Under the pieces are notes generated by a model. That model made no database searches. It saw only the letters and a program-made list of their open reading frames with translations, and was not told where the DNA came from. This document shows positions 61,021-64,000 of a DNA stretch of 64,000 nt, piece by piece. Made by a program: the position numbers and the translations under genes. How positions within the stretch are numbered: the first letter of the stretch is position 1; every line of letters starts with the position of its first letter. The stretch covers positions 79,451-143,450 of the forward strand of contig JAHFUR010000006.1 in the NCBI GenBank assembly GCA_023264995.1. Direction: 5' to 3'. Source of the DNA: Acidimicrobiia bacterium (GTDB lineage Bacteria; Actinomycetota; Acidimicrobiia; Acidimicrobiales; AC-14).

Positions 61021-61861
61021 TGTGAATCACCTCCTCCCGGTGCTGGTGCTTGTGCTCGTACCCGGGTAGCGGGTGCCGGTAGACGCACAGGTCGCAGTTC
61101 ATGTGGGCGTCGCCGGCGAGGGCCTCGCGGTAGCGCTCGAGGACCAGTTGGGCGATGCGGGGGTCGGCGCCGAGGTGGGGGCCGCAGCGGGCGCCCACCT
61201 CGGGGTGGGCCGAGGCCCAGGCCGCCACCTGGTCGGCGATCCGGTCGACCAGGACCCCGGTGAACAGGAAGTAGGGCACAACGACGATGGACGTGGCCCC
61301 GAGGAGCCGGCAGCGCTCGATGGCCGCCGGCACGCTGGGCTGGGCCAGGGAGACGAACGCCGGCTCCACCATGGCCAGGCCCCGGGAGTCCCAGAGGAGG
61401 CGAGCCACCTTGTACAGGTCGGCGTTGGCGTCGGGGTCCGACGAGCCCCGGCTGACCACGACGACGGCGGTCTCTGACGGGTCGGCGTCGCCGATGGCGT
61501 CGCGGACGCGGTCCTCGGCGACGGCCAGGACGAGGGGGTGGAGGCCGAGCTGGCGGCCGTAGGCGAAGCGGACCGCCGGGTGACGGTGGCGGCCGCGGTG
61601 GAGGGCGGCGGGGCCGTCGTCCTTCATGTGGCCGGCGCCGAGGAGGACCAGCGGGACGGCGACCACGGAGGCCGCGCCCCGGTCGACGAGGCGGTCGACC
61701 GCGGTGTCGAGGTCAGGAGAGGCCAGCTCGATGAACCCGCAGCCCACGTCGAGGTCGGGCGCCTCGCCGGCGACGGCGCGGGCCAGGTCCCAGTACTCGG
61801 CCACGCCGGCGGCCGACCGGCTGCCGTGGCCGACGATGAGGAGCGACGGTTGCTCAGCCAC
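60998..61861 (-). CDS. cbiX: Sirohydrochlorin/cobalt chelatase CbiX, long form
   Basis: A 287-residue chelatase with two homologous halves (SLLIVGHGSR... and AVVVVSRGSSDPDAN...), which inserts Co2+ into sirohydrochlorin. The tail has MNCDLCVYR and a His-rich run (HKHQHREEVIH), as in CbiX proteins that carry an iron-sulfur centre and metal-storing His tail. GTG 61861 overlaps the cbiC end by 8 bp. CbiX indicates early cobalt insertion, i.e. the anaerobic-type B12 route. Confidence 0.93.
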   Translation of the reverse strand: MAEQPSLLIVGHGSRSAAGVAEYWDLARAVAGEAPDLDVGCGFIELASPDLDTAVDRLVDRGAASVVAVPLVLLGAGHMKDDGPAALHRGRHRHPAVRFAYGRQLGLHPLVLAVAEDRVRDAIGDADPSETAVVVVSRGSSDPDANADLYKVARLLWDSRGLAMVEPAFVSLAQPSVPAAIERCRLLGATSIVVVPYFLFTGVLVDRIADQVAAWASAHPEVGARCGPHLGADPRIAQLVLERYREALAGDAHMNCDLCVYRHPLPGYEHKHQHREEVIHIGDYRHP

Positions 61862-62441
61862 GGCCCGACCCGGCCAGGCGCACGAGGGCGTTCAAGGCGG
61901 CGGCGGCCACGGCGCTGCCGCCCTTCTCGCCGACGTTGCTGATGGCCGGCAACCCGCTGTCGCGGAGGCGCTGCTTCGATTCGGCCGCGCCGACAAAGCC
62001 CACCGGGAGCCCGATGACCAGCGCCGGAGCGAACATGCCCGCCTGGTGCAGGCGGACGACCTCGTCGAGGGCGGTGGGGGCGCACCCGACGACCACGATC
62101 GCACCCTCGGGGTGGCGCTCGGCCGCCAGGGCGATGCCCGCCGCCGATCGGGTCGTGCCGGCGGGCGCGGCCGCCGGCAGGAAGCACTCGACGGCCAGGG
62201 CGGTGACGCCGTGGCGGACCATCTCCACGTCGACGACGACCGGCGCGCCGGCGGCGACCGCAGCCACGCCGGCCGCGGCCGCGCCCTCCTCGACGACCAT
62301 CGTGGTGGCGTACTCGAGGTCGGCGCTGGCGTGGATGACCCGGGCGACGACGGCGGCCGCGGCCGGGCCGAAGCCGGCCAGGTCGACCCGCGCCGCCAGG
62401 ATCCGGTAGCTCTCGGCCTCGATGGGGTGGACGGCGCTCAC
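61854..62441 (-). CDS. cbiC: Precorrin-8X / cobalt-precorrin-8 methylmutase
   Basis: A 195-residue CobH/CbiC enzyme that moves the C11 methyl to C12 to give (cobalt-)hydrogenobyrinate. HPIEAESYRIL, the conserved His in VARVIHASADLEYA, VDVEMVRHG and GFVGAAESK are family motifs. The GTG start overlaps the ferredoxin stop by 4 bp. CbiC is used as the name because the neighbouring CbiX and CbiG belong to the early-cobalt route. Confidence 0.95.
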   Translation of the reverse strand: MSAVHPIEAESYRILAARVDLAGFGPAAAAVVARVIHASADLEYATTMVVEEGAAAAGVAAVAAGAPVVVDVEMVRHGVTALAVECFLPAAAPAGTTRSAAGIALAAERHPEGAIVVVGCAPTALDEVVRLHQAGMFAPALVIGLPVGFVGAAESKQRLRDSGLPAISNVGEKGGSAVAAAALNALVRLAGSGRG

Positions 62442-62620
62442 GACCCGGTGCCCGCCAGCGATATCGCGCCGGCGGGGCAGACCTCGATGCACGCCAGGCA
62501 CGACGTGCAGCGGTCGTCGAGGACGAGGGGCCGGCGGGGTGCGGCCAGCAGGGCCCGTTCCGGGCAGGTGGCCAGGCAGGCGCCGCAGCCGGTGCAGCGG
62601 AGGTCGATGACGACCGTCAC
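62438..62620 (-). CDS. 2[4Fe-4S] ferredoxin in the cobalamin operon
   Basis: A 60-residue ferredoxin with two CxxCxxCxxxCP motifs (CTGCGACLATCP and CTSCLACIEVCP). It is joined to both neighbours by 4-bp GTGA overlaps, so it is made together with the corrin enzymes. It could supply electrons for cobalt reduction or to CbiX, or assist an oxygen-free ring contraction; the exact role is inferred from position. Confidence 0.93.
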   Translation of the reverse strand: MTVVIDLRCTGCGACLATCPERALLAAPRRPLVLDDRCTSCLACIEVCPAGAISLAGTGS

Positions 62621-64000
62621 GCCTCGTACCCCCGGGGGGTGACCATGCGCCCGCCGATGACCCGGGTCGTCGACGAGCCCACGATGACGCACGTCGTCAT
62701 ACCGACGGTGGCGGCGTCGAGCCCGCCCAGCGTGGTGACCGCTACCGTCTGGGCCGGCCGGGCCGCGTCGGTGACGACGCCGACCGGCGTGGCTGGCGCC
62801 CGGTGCTCGAGCAGGATGGCGCGGGCGGCGCCGAACTGCCAGGTGCGGCCCCGGCTGCGGGGGTTGTAGAGGGCCACGACCAGGTCGGCGGCCGCCGCGG
62901 CCCGGAGCCGCCGCTCGATGGCGGACCACGGCGTGAGGAGGTCCGACAGGCTGATCATCACGTGATCATGGCCGAGGGGGGCGCCCAGCAGGGCCGCCGC
63001 GGCCAGGGCGGCGGTGACGCCCGGCACCACGTCGACCTCCACGCCGGCCCCGCCGGCGACCTCCAGGGTCAGCGACGCCATGGCGTAGACGCCGGCGTCG
63101 CCCGAGCACACCAGCGCTACCCGCCGGCCGGCGCCGGCCTCGGCGACGGCCTGCTTGGCCCGCACGGTCTCGTCGCCGATCGGGCTGCGGACCACCTCCT
63201 GCGCCGGCGTGAGCAGGTCGGCGCAGGCATCGACGTAGGGGCCGTAGCCGATGACGACCTCGGCCCGGCGGACGGCGGTCTCGGCCGCCGGCGTGCGGTG
63301 GGCGGCGTCCCCGGGGCCGAGGCCGACGACGGCCAGGTGCCCCCGGGGGCCGGCCCGGCGGGCGACGGCCACGGTGGCCTGCGGCGAGACCTGCTTGGCC
63401 ACCACCAGCTCGGCACCGGGCCCGGCGGCGAGGAGCGCGGCCGCCTCGGCCACGCTGGGTGTCCCGACGGCGGCCCGCACCGTCTCACTGGGCGACGGGA
63501 CGTCGACGCCGGCCAGGGCCTCGGCGGTGAACGCCCGCACGGGCAGGCCCAGCGACCGGACGACTGGGTCGCCGGCCCGGCGGTCGATGGTGGCCACCTC
63601 GCCGACGGAGGCCGGGGCCAGGCCGGCGCCGGCCAGGGCGGCGGCCAGGAGGTCGACAGCCGCCTCGGCCGGGGCACCGGTGGAGGCGCCGACGCCCACC
63701 ACCAGCGACGGCGGGTGGAGCGCCACGACCCCCGGTGTGGCCGGCATGTGCCGGTCGGTGACGACGACCGCCTCCGGGCCGGCGCCGGCGGCCAGCGTCA
63801 GGGGCCAACCGAGCTCGTTACGCACGAGCGGGGGGCGCCCGTCGAGCATGGCCGCGGTCACGCCGCCCACGTCGCCGGCAGCCACGAAGCCGGGGAGCAG
63901 GTCGAGCGCGGCCACGCCGGCGGCGTCGGTGGCGGTGGTCACGACGGGCGTGGCGCCGAGGGCGGCGGCCACCGACCGGGCCAGGGCGTTGGCCCCGCCG
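62617..64000 (-). CDS. CbiG-CobJ/CbiH fusion: cobalt-precorrin-5A hydrolase / (cobalt-)precorrin-3B C17-methyltransferase (partial)
   Basis: At least 460 residues; the frame is open at base 64000, so the N-terminus lies outside. The first part is CbiG: GGANALARSVAAALGATPVVTTATD, LVVGVGASTGAPAEA and a C-terminal CbiG domain with VSPQATVAV-like ending. The second half is a corrin methyltransferase: HLAVVGLGPGD, VIGYGPYVDACADLL, GDAGVYAMASL and VVPGVTAALAAAALLGAPLGHD. Together they methylate C17 with ring contraction and remove the C2 fragment. The stop overlaps the ferredoxin start. Confidence 0.94.
   Translation of the reverse strand, partial: GGANALARSVAAALGATPVVTTATDAAGVAALDLLPGFVAAGDVGGVTAAMLDGRPPLVRNELGWPLTLAAGAGPEAVVVTDRHMPATPGVVALHPPSLVVGVGASTGAPAEAAVDLLAAALAGAGLAPASVGEVATIDRRAGDPVVRSLGLPVRAFTAEALAGVDVPSPSETVRAAVGTPSVAEAAALLAAGPGAELVVAKQVSPQATVAVARRAGPRGHLAVVGLGPGDAAHRTPAAETAVRRAEVVIGYGPYVDACADLLTPAQEVVRSPIGDETVRAKQAVAEAGAGRRVALVCSGDAGVYAMASLTLEVAGGAGVEVDVVPGVTAALAAAALLGAPLGHDHVMISLSDLLTPWSAIERRLRAAAAADLVVALYNPRSRGRTWQFGAARAILLEHRAPATPVGVVTDAARPAQTVAVTTLGGLDAATVGMTTCVIVGSSTTRVIGGRMVTPRGYEA

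Overview
This 64 kb window is chromosomal DNA of very high G+C, densely coding, with frequent GTG starts and 4-bp NTGA start/stop overlaps. Several features point to an actinobacterium: the lexA / divergent LysM division inhibitor / nrdR block, a sortase-E type LAATG anchor, F420/flavin LLM oxidoreductases, a SARP/AfsR-type regulator, and many start codons that sit 6-8 nt behind a TANNNT -10 box, as expected of leaderless mRNAs. A deep-branching class such as Acidimicrobiia is possible, but the sequence does not settle this. No rRNA, tRNA, CRISPR array, transposase, phage gene or replication origin was seen.

Layout. 1-6.4 kb: end of an ECF sigma gene, an unusual Ogt-Ada fusion, a receiver/PAS histidine kinase, an AlkA-type glycosylase, an FGGY kinase and two small proteins. 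6.4-10.9 kb: a complete osmolyte-type ABC importer split into divergent halves, whose two permease genes are joined by a triplicated 26-bp repeat. 10.9-14.1 kb: dapD-dapE and a membrane-anchored subtilase. 14.1-18.8 kb: lexA, an SOS-controlled LysM protein, nrdR and the B12-dependent ribonucleotide reductase nrdJ, with LexA boxes, a good promoter and a probable NrdR box.

18.8-24.2 kb is an accessory island: two VapBC pairs, an orphan AbrB-type antitoxin, an aldo/keto reductase, a GrpB-family gene, and a truncated SDR and a decayed LLM oxidoreductase joined back to back. 24.2-26.1 kb holds membrane proteins and a GH43-like gene. 26.1-31.6 kb holds a soluble serine protease with three DUF5648 repeats, a LodA-like quinoprotein oxidase with its LodB-like flavoprotein, and a triple NTF2/SnoaL protein. 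31.6-44.5 kb is mixed metabolism: MFS pump, LLM oxidoreductase, nitroreductase, ABC exporter, CBS protein, two separate NuoF-like proteins, hydrolase, kinase, AKR, FrnE-type DsbA and a YegP/H1-tail protein. The first NuoF gene starts behind a 22-bp palindrome containing a consensus CRP-type site.

44.6-52 kb: a HerA-type ATPase, a secreted BNR-repeat protein bracketed by three copies of a 51-bp palindromic repeat, then a SLOG/LSDAT-family gene followed on the same strand by a SARP-NB-ARC-TPR regulator. 52-58.3 kb: a LAATG surface protein ending at a 19-bp hairpin, a Cys-rich peptide, a DsrE-like protein, a divergent FtsH and a lipoprotein. 58.3-64 kb: an LLM oxidoreductase, a HAD hydrolase and the end of a cobalamin operon (cbiG-cobJ fusion, ferredoxin, cbiC/cobH, cbiX, cbtB, cbtA). 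The cobalamin genes fit the B12-dependent NrdJ encoded in the same window.
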